Assembly (NCBI GenBank): GCA_963700775.1
Contig: CAVOYU010000009.1
Location: forward strand, 124,001-188,000
Origin: Thermohalobaculum sp963700775
Lineage (GTDB): Bacteria; Pseudomonadota; Alphaproteobacteria; Rhodobacterales; Rhodobacteraceae
DNA: 64,000 nucleotides
Reading direction: 5' to 3'
The first letter of the stretch is position 1. Each line of letters opens with the position of its first letter. Of the stretch, positions 8,309 to 16,932 are shown one piece after another. The position numbers were made by a program, and so were the translations under genes. The notes under the pieces were generated by a model. It ran no database searches and was not told the DNA's origin. It was given only the letters and a program-made list of their open reading frames with translations.

Positions 8309-9055
8309 ATGAAACACCCCCGCCTTCTCGCCCTGACCGTCTCCGGCTGCCTTCTCGCCACGCCCGCCCTGGCGGCGGACGACTGGACGTTCACTCTGGC
8401 GCCCTATGTCTGGATGCCCGCCCTGTCGGGCGACGTCTCGACCCTGCCCGGCGCGCCCGTGGCCAATATCGACCTCTCGTTCCGCGATATCCTCGAGAAC
8501 CTCGACTTCGCCGCCTTCGCCGCCGGCGAGGCCCGTCGCGGCGACTTCTTCGTGCGCGGCGAGATGTCCTATACGAGCGTGACCTCGAGCGCCGGCACGC
8601 CCGGCCCGCTGTTTTCCGGCGCCAGGGTGACCTCGAAGACCTTCATCGGCGGCCTTGCCCCCGGCTACACGTTCTTCCGCAATCCGTCGACCGAGATCGA
8701 GGCCTTCGCCGGCTTCCGCTACTGGTGGATCGATACGGATCTGACGCTCAGGGCGGGCGCCCTGCCGCGCCAGTCGGTTTCCGACTCCAAGTCCTTCGTC
8801 GATCCGATCGTCGGCCTGAGCTTCGGCCACCAGTTCACCGAGCGCTGGGCCATCGGCACCTCCGCGAGCGTCGGCGGCTTCGGCGTGGCGGCGGATTTCG
8901 AGTGGGGTTTCACCACCGCGCTGACCTATCAGGCCGGCGAGAACTGGGCCGTGGCGGTGGGTTATCGCCATCTTTCGGTCGACTACGACAAGAACGGCTT
9001 CGTCTACGACGTCGACCAGACCGGGCCCCTGGTCGGCCTGGTGTTCGAGTTCTGA
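8309..9055 (+). CDS. Putative outer-membrane beta-barrel protein
   Basis: A 248-residue exported protein with a clean signal peptide (residues 1-22, ending TPALA|ADDW). The body is rich in alternating aromatic/polar stretches, for example TFTLAPYVWMPAL, FFVRGEMSYT and WAVAVGYRHLSVDY, and it ends in Phe (LVGLVFEF), the usual signature of an outer-membrane barrel recognised by BamA. It resembles porin-like proteins of unknown function found in proteobacteria. Flanking genes (hemN upstream, HupE-like downstream on the other strand) give no functional clue. The 207 bp upstream hold no gene. Barrel topology is a good inference; substrate or role is unknown. Confidence 0.75.
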   Translation: MKHPRLLALTVSGCLLATPALAADDWTFTLAPYVWMPALSGDVSTLPGAPVANIDLSFRDILENLDFAAFAAGEARRGDFFVRGEMSYTSVTSSAGTPGPLFSGARVTSKTFIGGLAPGYTFFRNPSTEIEAFAGFRYWWIDTDLTLRAGALPRQSVSDSKSFVDPIVGLSFGHQFTERWAIGTSASVGGFGVAADFEWGFTTALTYQAGENWAVAVGYRHLSVDYDKNGFVYDVDQTGPLVGLVFEF

Positions 9056-9102
9056 CCACGCGCGCTTGCCCAATCCGCCTGCCCGGCATCGCCGGGCAGG
9101 GC

Positions 9103-10116
9103 TCAGAGCCAGATCGCCGCGGTCCGCTCGGCGGCCCAGAACGCCGCCAGGGTGCCGATGCCATAGGCAAGTGCCGGCCGCCAGGCGCGGGTCTCGCCGA
9201 GACCGATCCCCCGGCCCGTCGCCATCGCGGCGCGCGCGGCGAGCATCAGCGCGGCGATGAACAGGATCTGCCCCGCCTCGACCCCGAGGTTGAAGAACAG
9301 CAGCGCCGCCGGCACCGCCTCCGGGGGCAGCCCACTCGCGCTCAGCGCCCCGGCGAAGCCGAATCCGTGCAGCAGGCCGAAGCCGAAGGCGATCACCCAG
9401 GGCCGGCCGATGGCGAATCCGGTCTCGCCGCGCTCCAGCAGCACCACCTCGGCCGCCACCACCGCAATCGACAGCGCGATCAGGCTCTCGATCAGCGCCG
9501 AAGGCGCCGAGACGTAGCCGAGCGTCGCTCCGGCCAGCGTGATCGAATGCGCCAGCGTGAAGGCGGTCACCGTCCCGATCAGCCGCCGCCAGCCCGAGAC
9601 CAGCAGCAGGAGCCCGGTCACGAACAGCAGGTGATCGATGCCAAGCAGGATGTGCTCGACCCCCAGCATCAGATAGGTCGCCGCCACCTGGGCCAGGCCG
9701 CGCTGCCCGGCCAGGGTCACGGTGGGCGCTTCGGGTGTCGCGCGCAGGGTCTCGGTGCCGCCGTTGAGATAGCCCACCCGGACCAGCACGTCGGTCCGGA
9801 TCGGCGCCAGGCCCTCGATCGTCACCGGCTGGCCGGCGAGGCCGCCCGGGCAGTCGAAGTCGCGCCGCTCCTCCGCGCGCACCCCGTCCTGGCGCCGCAC
9901 CGGCAGCCCCAGCGCGGCGCAGTGCCCGGGCAGCACCGGCTTCAGCGACAGCGCCAGATCACCCCGCGCCGGCACCCGCCACAGCATGGCGAAACGGTCG
10001 GGTGCGGTCTCGGTGAGCTGCAGCAGCCCCGGCCGCACCTCGTGCGCCGAGGCCGGGCGCAGGGCAGCCAGCAGCGCGATCGCAAGCGCGGCCGCGAACA
10101 GCCCGCAGCGGCTCAT
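9103..10116 (-). CDS. HupE/UreJ-family membrane protein with N-terminal periplasmic domain
   Basis: A 337-residue inner-membrane protein. After a signal peptide (1-24) comes a periplasmic domain of about 115 residues, then six or more membrane helices. H155-ILLGI-D161-H162 is the HX5DH motif of HupE/UreJ metal permeases, and FGFGLLHGFGFAG is the second conserved glycine/histidine segment. Classical HupE and UreJ move nickel; members with this extra N-terminal domain are not assigned a substrate. Its ATG overlaps the stop of the upstream parvulin gene (ATGA), so translation is coupled. No hydrogenase or urease genes lie nearby, which argues against a classical nickel-supply role. Family assignment is firm; function is open. 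Confidence 0.85.
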   Translation of the reverse strand: MSRCGLFAAALAIALLAALRPASAHEVRPGLLQLTETAPDRFAMLWRVPARGDLALSLKPVLPGHCAALGLPVRRQDGVRAEERRDFDCPGGLAGQPVTIEGLAPIRTDVLVRVGYLNGGTETLRATPEAPTVTLAGQRGLAQVAATYLMLGVEHILLGIDHLLFVTGLLLLVSGWRRLIGTVTAFTLAHSITLAGATLGYVSAPSALIESLIALSIAVVAAEVVLLERGETGFAIGRPWVIAFGFGLLHGFGFAGALSASGLPPEAVPAALLFFNLGVEAGQILFIAALMLAARAAMATGRGIGLGETRAWRPALAYGIGTLAAFWAAERTAAIWL

Positions 10117-10943
10117 TTCGCCGGCTCGCCGACGACGATGTCGTAGCCCTGCCGCAGCCGCTCGATCAGCGCCGACCGGGCCTTGCGCTCGGTCTCGTAG
10201 GCATGGTCGCGCTCCACCGCCACCCGCACCGCGTCGAAGTCCGGCTCGGCGCCGGCCTCGACCGCCTCGATCAGGACCAGATGCCAGCCATAGCCCGACC
10301 GGACAGGGCCCGACCAGCGCCCGGCCGGCTGGCCCTTGAGGCGGTCGGCGAAGCCCTCGCCGAAGGCCCGGTCGATCTCCTGCACCGCGGCCGGCCCCAT
10401 CTGCGAGGGCAGCAGGATGCCGCCGCCGAGCGATGCCGGGTCCGGCGGGCTCTCCGAGTTCAGCTGCCCGAGCAGGGCCGCCCACTCGGCCTGCGCGGCT
10501 TCGCCCTGCCGTTCGCCGAGATAGACCTGCCGGAAGCCGATCCGGTCCGGCGCCCGGTAGCGCTCGCGCCCGGCGTCGAAGAAGGCGCGCAGCGCCTCCT
10601 CGTCCGGCGGCGCCGTCGCCAGGCTCTCCTGCAGCAGGAACTCCATCTTCTGCCGCATCCGCCGGCGGATCACCACGTCGTCCTGGTCCAGCCCCAGCTT
10701 CTGCGCCTCGCGGTACATCACCTCCTCGGCGAGGTAATCCTCGATCAGCCCCTGGCGCTCGGCGCCGGTCGGCGGGCGCTTCCAGACCGCCGAGAACGCC
10801 TGCTCCAGGCTGGCGATCCGCGCCGGGTCGACCTCGATCCGCTCCCGCGGCGCCTCAGGCGCCGGGGCGAACAGGGTCCAGGCGGCGAACAGGCCGCCGC
10901 CGAGAATCAGGAACTGGATCAGGGGCTCGCGGAACAGGCGCAT
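10113..10943 (-). CDS. Membrane-anchored parvulin-type peptidyl-prolyl isomerase
   Basis: A 276-residue protein with one N-terminal membrane helix (LIQFLILGGGLFAAWTLF, about residues 8-25), a SurA/PpiD-like helical region to about 130, then a parvulin domain (RAPDRIGFRQVYLG through GYGWHLVLIEAV). It probably faces the periplasm and assists folding of exported or membrane proteins. ATG 10943 puts the anchor at the N-terminus. It is followed with a 4-bp overlap by the HupE-like gene and diverges from two DUF3604 genes. Coupling with one membrane protein suggests a dedicated chaperone, which is inference. Loss of individual catalytic parvulin residues cannot be judged by eye. Confidence 0.82.
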   Translation of the reverse strand: MRLFREPLIQFLILGGGLFAAWTLFAPAPEAPRERIEVDPARIASLEQAFSAVWKRPPTGAERQGLIEDYLAEEVMYREAQKLGLDQDDVVIRRRMRQKMEFLLQESLATAPPDEEALRAFFDAGRERYRAPDRIGFRQVYLGERQGEAAQAEWAALLGQLNSESPPDPASLGGGILLPSQMGPAAVQEIDRAFGEGFADRLKGQPAGRWSGPVRSGYGWHLVLIEAVEAGAEPDFDAVRVAVERDHAYETERKARSALIERLRQGYDIVVGEPAK

Positions 10944-11024
10944 GGGCCGGACGCTAGCCGATCGCACCGGGACCGGCCAGACCGGAGTGGCCTGCCGTCT
11001 CGGGCAACCGGCGCGCCTCGCTCC

Positions 11025-11153
11025 TTGACAGCGCTCGGAAATGCCGTGGATGATCGGCCGGACCGTGCGGCACCGGGCGCCGCCGCTGGGCGGCAAGTCC
11101 GGTGCCTGCGCCATTCGAGATCCGCGATCCGAACCAACAGCCATAGTCTATGG
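11025..11153 (+). promoter_or_regulatory. Divergent control region between parvulin and DUF3604 genes
   Basis: TTGACA (11025-11030) and GATGAT (11049-11054), 18 bp apart, make a plausible promoter toward the DUF3604 gene. Further down, CCATAG and CTATGG form a 13-bp inverted repeat with a single central base (11141-11153), a candidate operator or mRNA element just before the reading frame. Neither is tested. Confidence 0.35.
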
Positions 11154-11221
11154 ATATTGTGATGCCCATACCCGCCTCCCACGCCCCTGCCAGTTTCCGG
11201 CCTGCCTCAGTGAAGACCCAA

Positions 11222-13153
11222 ATGACCACACGCCTCCTGACCATCGCCACACTGGCGCTCGCCGCATCGGCGCTTCCCGCTTCCTCTCAGGACACGTCCG
11301 GTCTGACGGCGGAAGTGTTGAAGGGCCGGCCCTATTCGCCCTATGCGGACCGCGGCTTTCCGGCGGAGGTCTATTTCGGCGACACCCATGTGCACACCGC
11401 TCTGTCGGCCGATGCGGGCGGCGGCGGCACCACGCTCCTGCCGCGCGACGCCTATCGCTTCGCCCGCGGCGAGCAGGTCACGTCGAACACCGGCCAGCCG
11501 GTGAGGCTGTCGCGCCCGCTCGACTTCTACATGATCACCGACCACACCGACGGGATGGGCGCCATCACCGACATCATCAAGGGCGCGCCGAACATCATCG
11601 CCGACGAGCAGGGAAAGAAGTTCCACGAAGCCTTCGCGAAAGGTGGCGAGGACGCCGCGAAAGCCGCGTTCGAACTCACGGCGACTTTCGCTCAGGGCAA
11701 GATCTCGCCCGCGCTGAACTACCAGCCCGGCAACCCGGCCTACAAGCGTGTCTGGGACGACATCGTGGCCGCGGCAGAGGAGTTCAACGACCCTGGCCGC
11801 TTCACCACCTTCATCGCCTTCGAATGGACCTCGCTGGTCGAGGGCAACAACCTGCACCGCAACGTGATCTTCCGCGACGGGCCGGAGCGGGCCGGCCGGA
11901 TCGAGCCCTACACCACCACGCCGCCCGTGGGCTCTCCGAACCCCCGCGACCTCTGGAAATGGCTGCAGACCTACGAGGACACCACCGGCGGCGAGGCGCT
12001 GGCGATCCCGCATAACGGAAACCTGTCGAACGGCATGATGTTCGCGCTACAGGACGATTTCGCCGGCGGTGCGGCCTACGACCCGGCCTATGCGGAGGCG
12101 CGCAACAAATGGGAGCGGCTCTACGAGGCGACCCAGATCAAGGGCGACGGCGAGGCGCACCCGCTGCTGTCGCCCGAGGACGAATTCGCCGACTTCGAGA
12201 CCTGGGACTACGGCAACCTCGACGCCTCGGAGAGGAAGACGCCGGAGATGCTGCCGGGCGAATACGCGCGCTCGGGCCTGCAGCGCGGGCTGATGCTCGA
12301 GGACCGGCTCGGCGTCAATCCGTTCAAGTACGGGCTCGTCGGCGCCTCGGACACCCATACCGGGCTGACCACGCCCGACAACGACAACTTCTTCGGCAAG
12401 TTCACCGCCTACGAGCCCAATCCCAACCGCTCCAACCATGTCAGCAAGAAATTCGCCGACGGCACCGTCGCGCTGAACGCATGGCAGTACATAACCGCCG
12501 GCCTGACCGCGGTCTGGGCGACCGAGAACAGCCGCGGCGCGATTTTCGACGCCATGGAGCGGCGCGAGGCATATGCCACCACCGGGCCACGCATCCGGCT
12601 GCGCTTCTTCGGCGGCTGGGAGTTCGCTCCGGACGATGCGTTGCGGCGCGACCTGGCGCTGGTCGGCTATACCAAGGGCGTGCCGATGGGGTCCGACCTC
12701 AATCTTGCGCCCGAGGGCGCCGGGGCGCCGTCGTTCCTGGTCTATGCGCTCCGCGACCCGATGGGGGCAAACCTCGACCGGGTGCAGATCGTCAAGGGCT
12801 GGGTCGACGCCGACGGCAAGCCGCGCGAGAAGGTCTACGACGTCGCCTGGTCGGGCGGCCGCCAGCCCGGCGCCGACGGCAAGCTGCCACCCGTGGGCGA
12901 CACCGTCGACCTGTCGGTCCCGAGCTGGACCAACACCATCGGCGCGCCGGAGCTGGGCACGGTCTGGACCGACCCCGACTTCGACCCGGCGCTCAGGGCC
13001 TTCTACTACGCCCGGGCGATCGAGATCCCGACCCCGCGCTGGACCGCCTATGATCGGGTGAAATTCGACCTGACCGATTTGCCCCCCGAGATCCCGCTGA
13101 AGACCCAGGAGCGCGCCTACAGCTCGCCGATCTGGTACGGGCCGGCGGGGTGA
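11222..13153 (+). CDS. Exported DUF3604 protein, PHP-like metal-binding
   Basis: A 643-residue exported protein of the DUF3604 family. A signal peptide (residues 1-22, ending ALPASSQ) is followed by YFGDTHVHT (H56, H58) and MITDHTDGMG, which resemble the metal-binding His/Asp motifs of PHP-type phosphoesterases. Later come AIPHNGN and GASDTHTG, further His/Asp-rich motifs. The enzymatic reaction is unknown to me. ATG 11222 puts the signal peptide at the very N-terminus; GTG 11210 and ATG 11150 are in-frame alternatives with no better ribosome-binding site. A second, broken paralogue follows after about 50 bp. The genes diverge from a parvulin-HupE pair, suggesting a linked exported system. 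Confidence 0.85.
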   Translation: MTTRLLTIATLALAASALPASSQDTSGLTAEVLKGRPYSPYADRGFPAEVYFGDTHVHTALSADAGGGGTTLLPRDAYRFARGEQVTSNTGQPVRLSRPLDFYMITDHTDGMGAITDIIKGAPNIIADEQGKKFHEAFAKGGEDAAKAAFELTATFAQGKISPALNYQPGNPAYKRVWDDIVAAAEEFNDPGRFTTFIAFEWTSLVEGNNLHRNVIFRDGPERAGRIEPYTTTPPVGSPNPRDLWKWLQTYEDTTGGEALAIPHNGNLSNGMMFALQDDFAGGAAYDPAYAEARNKWERLYEATQIKGDGEAHPLLSPEDEFADFETWDYGNLDASERKTPEMLPGEYARSGLQRGLMLEDRLGVNPFKYGLVGASDTHTGLTTPDNDNFFGKFTAYEPNPNRSNHVSKKFADGTVALNAWQYITAGLTAVWATENSRGAIFDAMERREAYATTGPRIRLRFFGGWEFAPDDALRRDLALVGYTKGVPMGSDLNLAPEGAGAPSFLVYALRDPMGANLDRVQIVKGWVDADGKPREKVYDVAWSGGRQPGADGKLPPVGDTVDLSVPSWTNTIGAPELGTVWTDPDFDPALRAFYYARAIEIPTPRWTAYDRVKFDLTDLPPEIPLKTQERAYSSPIWYGPAG

Positions 13154-13200
13154 TGCGCACGCGGAATTCCGACGGAAAGCGAATGGGGAGACCGCCCGCC

Positions 13201-15081
13201 ATGACCAGCCCGAGACGCCCCGGACGAGCCGCCGCCCTTGGCCTGCTGGCGCTCGCGGCCGCCGCGCCCGGCGTGGTGCGGGCGCAGACCGCCGCCGAGG
13301 TCACCGCCGAAGTCATTGCGGAGGTCTCCGCGGCCGAGGCCGCGGTGCCGGGGAACCCGCTGAAGGACGCCTATTTCGGCGAGACCCACGTCCATACATC
13401 GTTCTCGCTCGACGCCTATATCGGCGGCGCCCGGCTGACCCCGACGACGCCTACCGCTTCGCCAAGGGCGAGACGGTCACCGTCAACGGCCGCGAGCACA
13501 ATATCGTCAAGCCGCTGGACTTCGCCGCGGTCACCGATCACGCGGAATTCCTCGCCGAGATGTACTCGACCCAGGTCGGGGGAGCGCCCGGCTACGACAC
13601 GCCCGAGCTGGCCGAACTGCGCGGGCTGACCTCGTTCGAGGAACAGGAGGAGTGGTTCCTGAAATACGTGGTCTCGAACAACCGCTCGGAGACGCCCCAG
13701 CATCCGCCCTTCTACACCGGCGAGGCGGCCTACAAGGGTGGCTGGCAGGTCGTGGTCGAGGCGGCGCGCAAGCACTACGAGCCCGGAAAGTTCACCACCA
13801 TCGTCGGCTACGAGTGGACCGCGGCGCCGCGTGGCGGGAACATGCACCGCAACGTGCTGTTCCGCGACATGGACGTTCCCGACGCGCCGTTCAACGCGCT
13901 CGACTCCAACGACGAGGAGAAGCTCTGGGAGTGGATGGCGGCCCAGGAGGCCGAGGGCCGCCGACTGTTCGCGATCCCGCACAACTCGAACGCCTCCAAG
14001 GGCCTCATGTTCGAGCCGGTGGACAATTCCGGCAACCCGATCGATGCCGCCTATGCCGAGCGGCGCAGCCATTTCGAGCGCCTGATCGAGATGATGCAGA
14101 TCAAGGGCAACTCCGAGGTGACCCGCAGCCTCTGGCCGGCGGACGAGTTCGCCGGGTTCGAGAACGGCGAGTCCATCGCCATGTATTCCGGCCGGGAGGT
14201 GAAGAAGGAGAACTATGTCCGCTGGGCCGTCACCAAGGGTCTCGACCATCAGGCGAGGCTTGGCGTCAACCCCTACAAGCTCGGATTCACCGGCGGCACC
14301 GACAGCCACAACGGCACGCCCGGCGATGTCGTCGAGCCGAACTATCAGGGCAGCCACGGCCCGGCGGACGGCACGGTCGAGCGCCGCCGCGAGGCCGATA
14401 TCGCCGGCTGGATCATGGGCAAGGACTTCGAACCCGGGCGCGCTCGCCGGTGTCTGGGCCACGCGGAACACCCGCGCCGCGATCTGGGACGCAATGCACG
14501 CGCGCGAGTCCTTCGCGACATCCGGCACCCGCATCAAGCCGCGCTTCTTCGGCGGCTTCGGGCTCAACCCCGACCCGGCCGATCCCGCCTCGCTGGTGGC
14601 CGAGGGCTATGAGCAGGGCGTGCCGATGGGGGGCACATTGCCGAAGTCCGGCGCCGCACCCACCTTCACGGTCTACGCGATGAAGGACCCGGACGGGGCC
14701 AATCTCGACCGCATCCAGATCATCAAGGGCTGGGTCGACGACAAGGGCGAGCCCCGGGACAAGGTCTATGACGTCGCGTGGTCCGGCGGCCGCAAGCCCG
14801 GGCCGGGCGGCAGGCTGCCGATCGTCGGCAACACGGTCGATCTCGCAACCGGCGCCTACCGGAACACGATCGGCGCGGCCGATCTGGCCGGCAGCTGGAC
14901 CGACCCCGATTTCGATCCAGCGAAGCCCGCCCTGTACTACGCGCGGATCCTCGAGATCCCGACGCCGCGCTGGTCGACCCACGATGCGATCCGCAACAAG
15001 CTGCCGCTGCTGGTGGACGTGCCTCCCATCATCCAGGAGCGGGCCTGGACGTCGCCGATCTGGTACGTGCCGGACAAATAG
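13201..15081 (+). pseudogene. Second DUF3604 gene with two compensating frameshifts
   Basis: A paralogue of the preceding gene: signal peptide from ATG 13201 (ATG 13183 also possible), YFGETHVHTSFSLDAY, AAVTDHAEF, AIPHNSN, GGTDSHNG and a matching C-terminus. Reading the family sequence needs one added C in the run 13439-13442 (to restore LTPDDAYRFAKG) and one G removed from the run 14436-14438 (to restore DFEPGALAGVWATRN). Between the shifts about 1 kb reads well in the +1-shifted frame. Both faults are in short homopolymers in GC-rich sequence and cancel each other, so they may be assembly errors and the gene intact; otherwise it is a pseudogene. The predicted repaired product is about 626 residues. 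Confidence 0.85.
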
Positions 15082-15099
15082 ACACGGAAGGTCAGGGGG

Positions 15100-15324
15100 A
15101 CAGGCAAAGAAGGCGATCGTTGCGACCGCACGCGCCGTGTTGCTTGCCGCCACGATCGCCGTGCCCGCAAGCACCGCCCCGGCCGCCGAGGGCGGCCTCG
15201 GGGCCTATCTCCTCGGCAGCCGCGGCGCTCTCTTCGGCTTCCTGCTGCCGCTCGCCGGGGCGGACGCCTTCGCCCAGTCTGCGCCCGAAGGCTGCCGCCG
15301 CGCTGATCCCGGCGAGTCTGGCGG
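15100..15324 (+). pseudogene. Decayed N-terminal fragment resembling a phenol MetA-pathway outer-membrane protein
   Basis: From about 15112 a frame reads a signal-peptide-like KKAIVATARAVLLAATIAV then PAAEGGLGAYLLGSRG and ALFGFLLPLAG. To my reading this recalls the N-terminus of the Phenol_MetA_deg (SphA-like) outer-membrane family, where an LLGSRG-type motif follows the signal peptide. There is no start codon at the expected place after the AGGGGGA Shine-Dalgarno-like stretch, and the similarity stops after about 55 residues; the rest of a barrel of roughly 300 residues is absent. The remnant abuts the 3' end of the convergent patatin gene, suggesting a deletion joined them. Moderate to low confidence; a protein search would settle it. 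Confidence 0.45.
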
Positions 15325-16596
15325 TTACGGCCAGGGCGCAAAGTCCGGCGGCCGGTTCGACCAGCGGTCCCCCGCCAGCCCGTACTCGTAGCCCAGATCG
15401 TAGAGCGCGGTCATGTAGACCGGGTCGAAGGCTTCCTCGGGCTGCTTGTCGAAGTCTCGCGGGATCGCCACGATGTTGAGGTCGATGTCGTCGCGCTCGG
15501 CGATGGCGTAGATCTTGTAGATGTCGCCGGTGCCGGACCCGCCGATCAGGCTGCTCGCCGCCGCCCCGGCGATCGAGATCAGCCGCGGCCGCACCGGCGC
15601 GTAGGGTTTGTCGATCTTGTTGTTGATGACCACATAGGCGGTGCGGTCGAACTTGGCGCCGACCGCCTGGTCGATCCTCAGCATCGGCACTTCGGGGCTG
15701 AACAGCATCACCTGCTGGGTCGCGCCGCCGTCCACATGCATCTCGTCATACTGCCGCCCGTCCGCCGAGGTGACCGGGATCAGCACCGGCGGGAACGCCG
15801 CCGGGATCGCCGACGAGGCCTGGACCACATCCTGGATCAGCCGCTTCGCCATCGGGTGGCCGCTGGCGGCGATGCCGCCGATGTTCCACACCACCGGCCG
15901 CGCCGCATCGAGATTCGTGGTGCCGATCAGCAGCAGCCGGCCCTTCTTGTGCTCGGCCGCGATCTTCGCCACCACCTCGTCGTTGATGTATTCCTCGATC
16001 AGCCGCCGGTAGCCGCTGGTGTCGGTGATCGCCGTGCCGCCGACCAGGGCCGAGAACAGGCTGCGCTGCAGCAGATCCTTGGTCGTGTAGGCGGTGTAGA
16101 CCCTCTTCAGCTCGTCGTCGTAGTCGGGTCCCAGATAGGCGAGGACGGCGATGATCGATCCGGTGCTGATGCCGGTCACGATCGAGAACTCGGGCCGGTC
16201 GCCGCGGGCGGTCCAGCCGTTCAGCAGCCCGGCTCCGAAGGCGCCGTCGGGGCCGCCGCCCGAGAGCAGCAGCGCCACGTCCGGAATCGGCTTGCCCGCG
16301 GCGATCTGCTCCGCCATCGCCTGGTTCAGCAACTTGGACCGGCCGGCCAGGATCGTCTCGATCTGGCTCTCGCTGAGGTCGTCGCCCCAGACCCGCATCA
16401 GCCCGCCCTCGATGCCGTAGGGCCGGGCGGCGTCGATCTCGTCCTCCGGCACCGCGTTGCGCGCCAGCACCGTGGTGCAGGCCGAGAGCAGGGCGGCGAG
16501 GATCAGGGCAACCGGAAGCGCGGCGCGGGAATGGCTGCGCGAACGGATGTGGCCACCTGTGGCGGTGGCGGGTGAGGCATAAATTTGCAAATCCAC
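15325..16596 (-). CDS. Patatin-like phospholipase, lipoprotein
   Basis: A 423-residue serine acyl hydrolase of the patatin family. Oxyanion-hole SGGGPDGAFGAG (112-123), nucleophile elbow G142-I-S144-T-G146 and D289-G-G make a complete catalytic dyad. Before them, LILAALLSAC ending at C40 is a lipobox, so the protein is probably lipid-anchored in the envelope. GTG 16596 is the only standard start that keeps the signal region; AAGGA precedes it. Expected to release fatty acids from phospholipid or similar esters. It converges on a decayed gene remnant and has no obvious operon partner. Substrate is unknown. Confidence 0.88.
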   Translation of the reverse strand: MDLQIYASPATATGGHIRSRSHSRAALPVALILAALLSACTTVLARNAVPEDEIDAARPYGIEGGLMRVWGDDLSESQIETILAGRSKLLNQAMAEQIAAGKPIPDVALLLSGGGPDGAFGAGLLNGWTARGDRPEFSIVTGISTGSIIAVLAYLGPDYDDELKRVYTAYTTKDLLQRSLFSALVGGTAITDTSGYRRLIEEYINDEVVAKIAAEHKKGRLLLIGTTNLDAARPVVWNIGGIAASGHPMAKRLIQDVVQASSAIPAAFPPVLIPVTSADGRQYDEMHVDGGATQQVMLFSPEVPMLRIDQAVGAKFDRTAYVVINNKIDKPYAPVRPRLISIAGAAASSLIGGSGTGDIYKIYAIAERDDIDLNIVAIPRDFDKQPEEAFDPVYMTALYDLGYEYGLAGDRWSNRPPDFAPWP

Positions 16597-16709
16597 GCAT
16601 CCTTGGCTGCGGCGGAAGCGGGACCGGCGGGCCGCGCCACGCCGAACTCCGTCGGTCGTGCGGTCACGCTAGCGCTTCCGGCCCGCCCGTATCAAGCGTC
16701 TGCTTCACC

Positions 16710-16922
16710 TCAGTGGCCGCTGCGGATCGCCCAGACCGTCAGCAGCACCAGGACGATGGCGATGAACTGGGCGATGATCCGCCAGCGCATCAGCTTGTTC
16801 GAGAACCGCGCCCCCTCGATGCCCTTCCGGGTCCCCGCCCCGAAGCCGAGGATGCCCCAGGCCAGCACCCCGAAGGTGGCGAGGCAGGCCAGCGCCGCCA
16901 GGTAGAACAGCATCGCGGACAT
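16710..16922 (-). CDS. HIG1-domain twin-transmembrane protein
   Basis: A 70-residue protein with two membrane helices (about residues 4-24 and 47-66) joined by a basic loop, GTRKGIEGARFSNKLMRWRI, matching the HIG_1_N/twin-transmembrane family. The RxxNKLMRWRI segment is the conserved hallmark. In mitochondria and some alphaproteobacteria HIG1 proteins associate with respiratory oxidase assembly; that role here is an analogy. It starts 10 bp after the stop of the SDR gene on the same strand, so the two are probably co-transcribed. Confidence 0.8.
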   Translation of the reverse strand: MSAMLFYLAALACLATFGVLAWGILGFGAGTRKGIEGARFSNKLMRWRIIAQFIAIVLVLLTVWAIRSGH

Positions 16923-16932
16923 GGGGCCCTCC

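Noticed and set aside
5846..9073. A minus-strand open frame crossing fnrL, hemN and the barrel gene
   Set aside because: It spans three separate genes and has no domain pattern of its own; GC-driven shadow.
13560..14612. A separate gene in the shifted frame inside the second DUF3604 region
   Set aside because: Its translation is the middle of the DUF3604 protein, so it reflects the first frameshift, not an independent gene.
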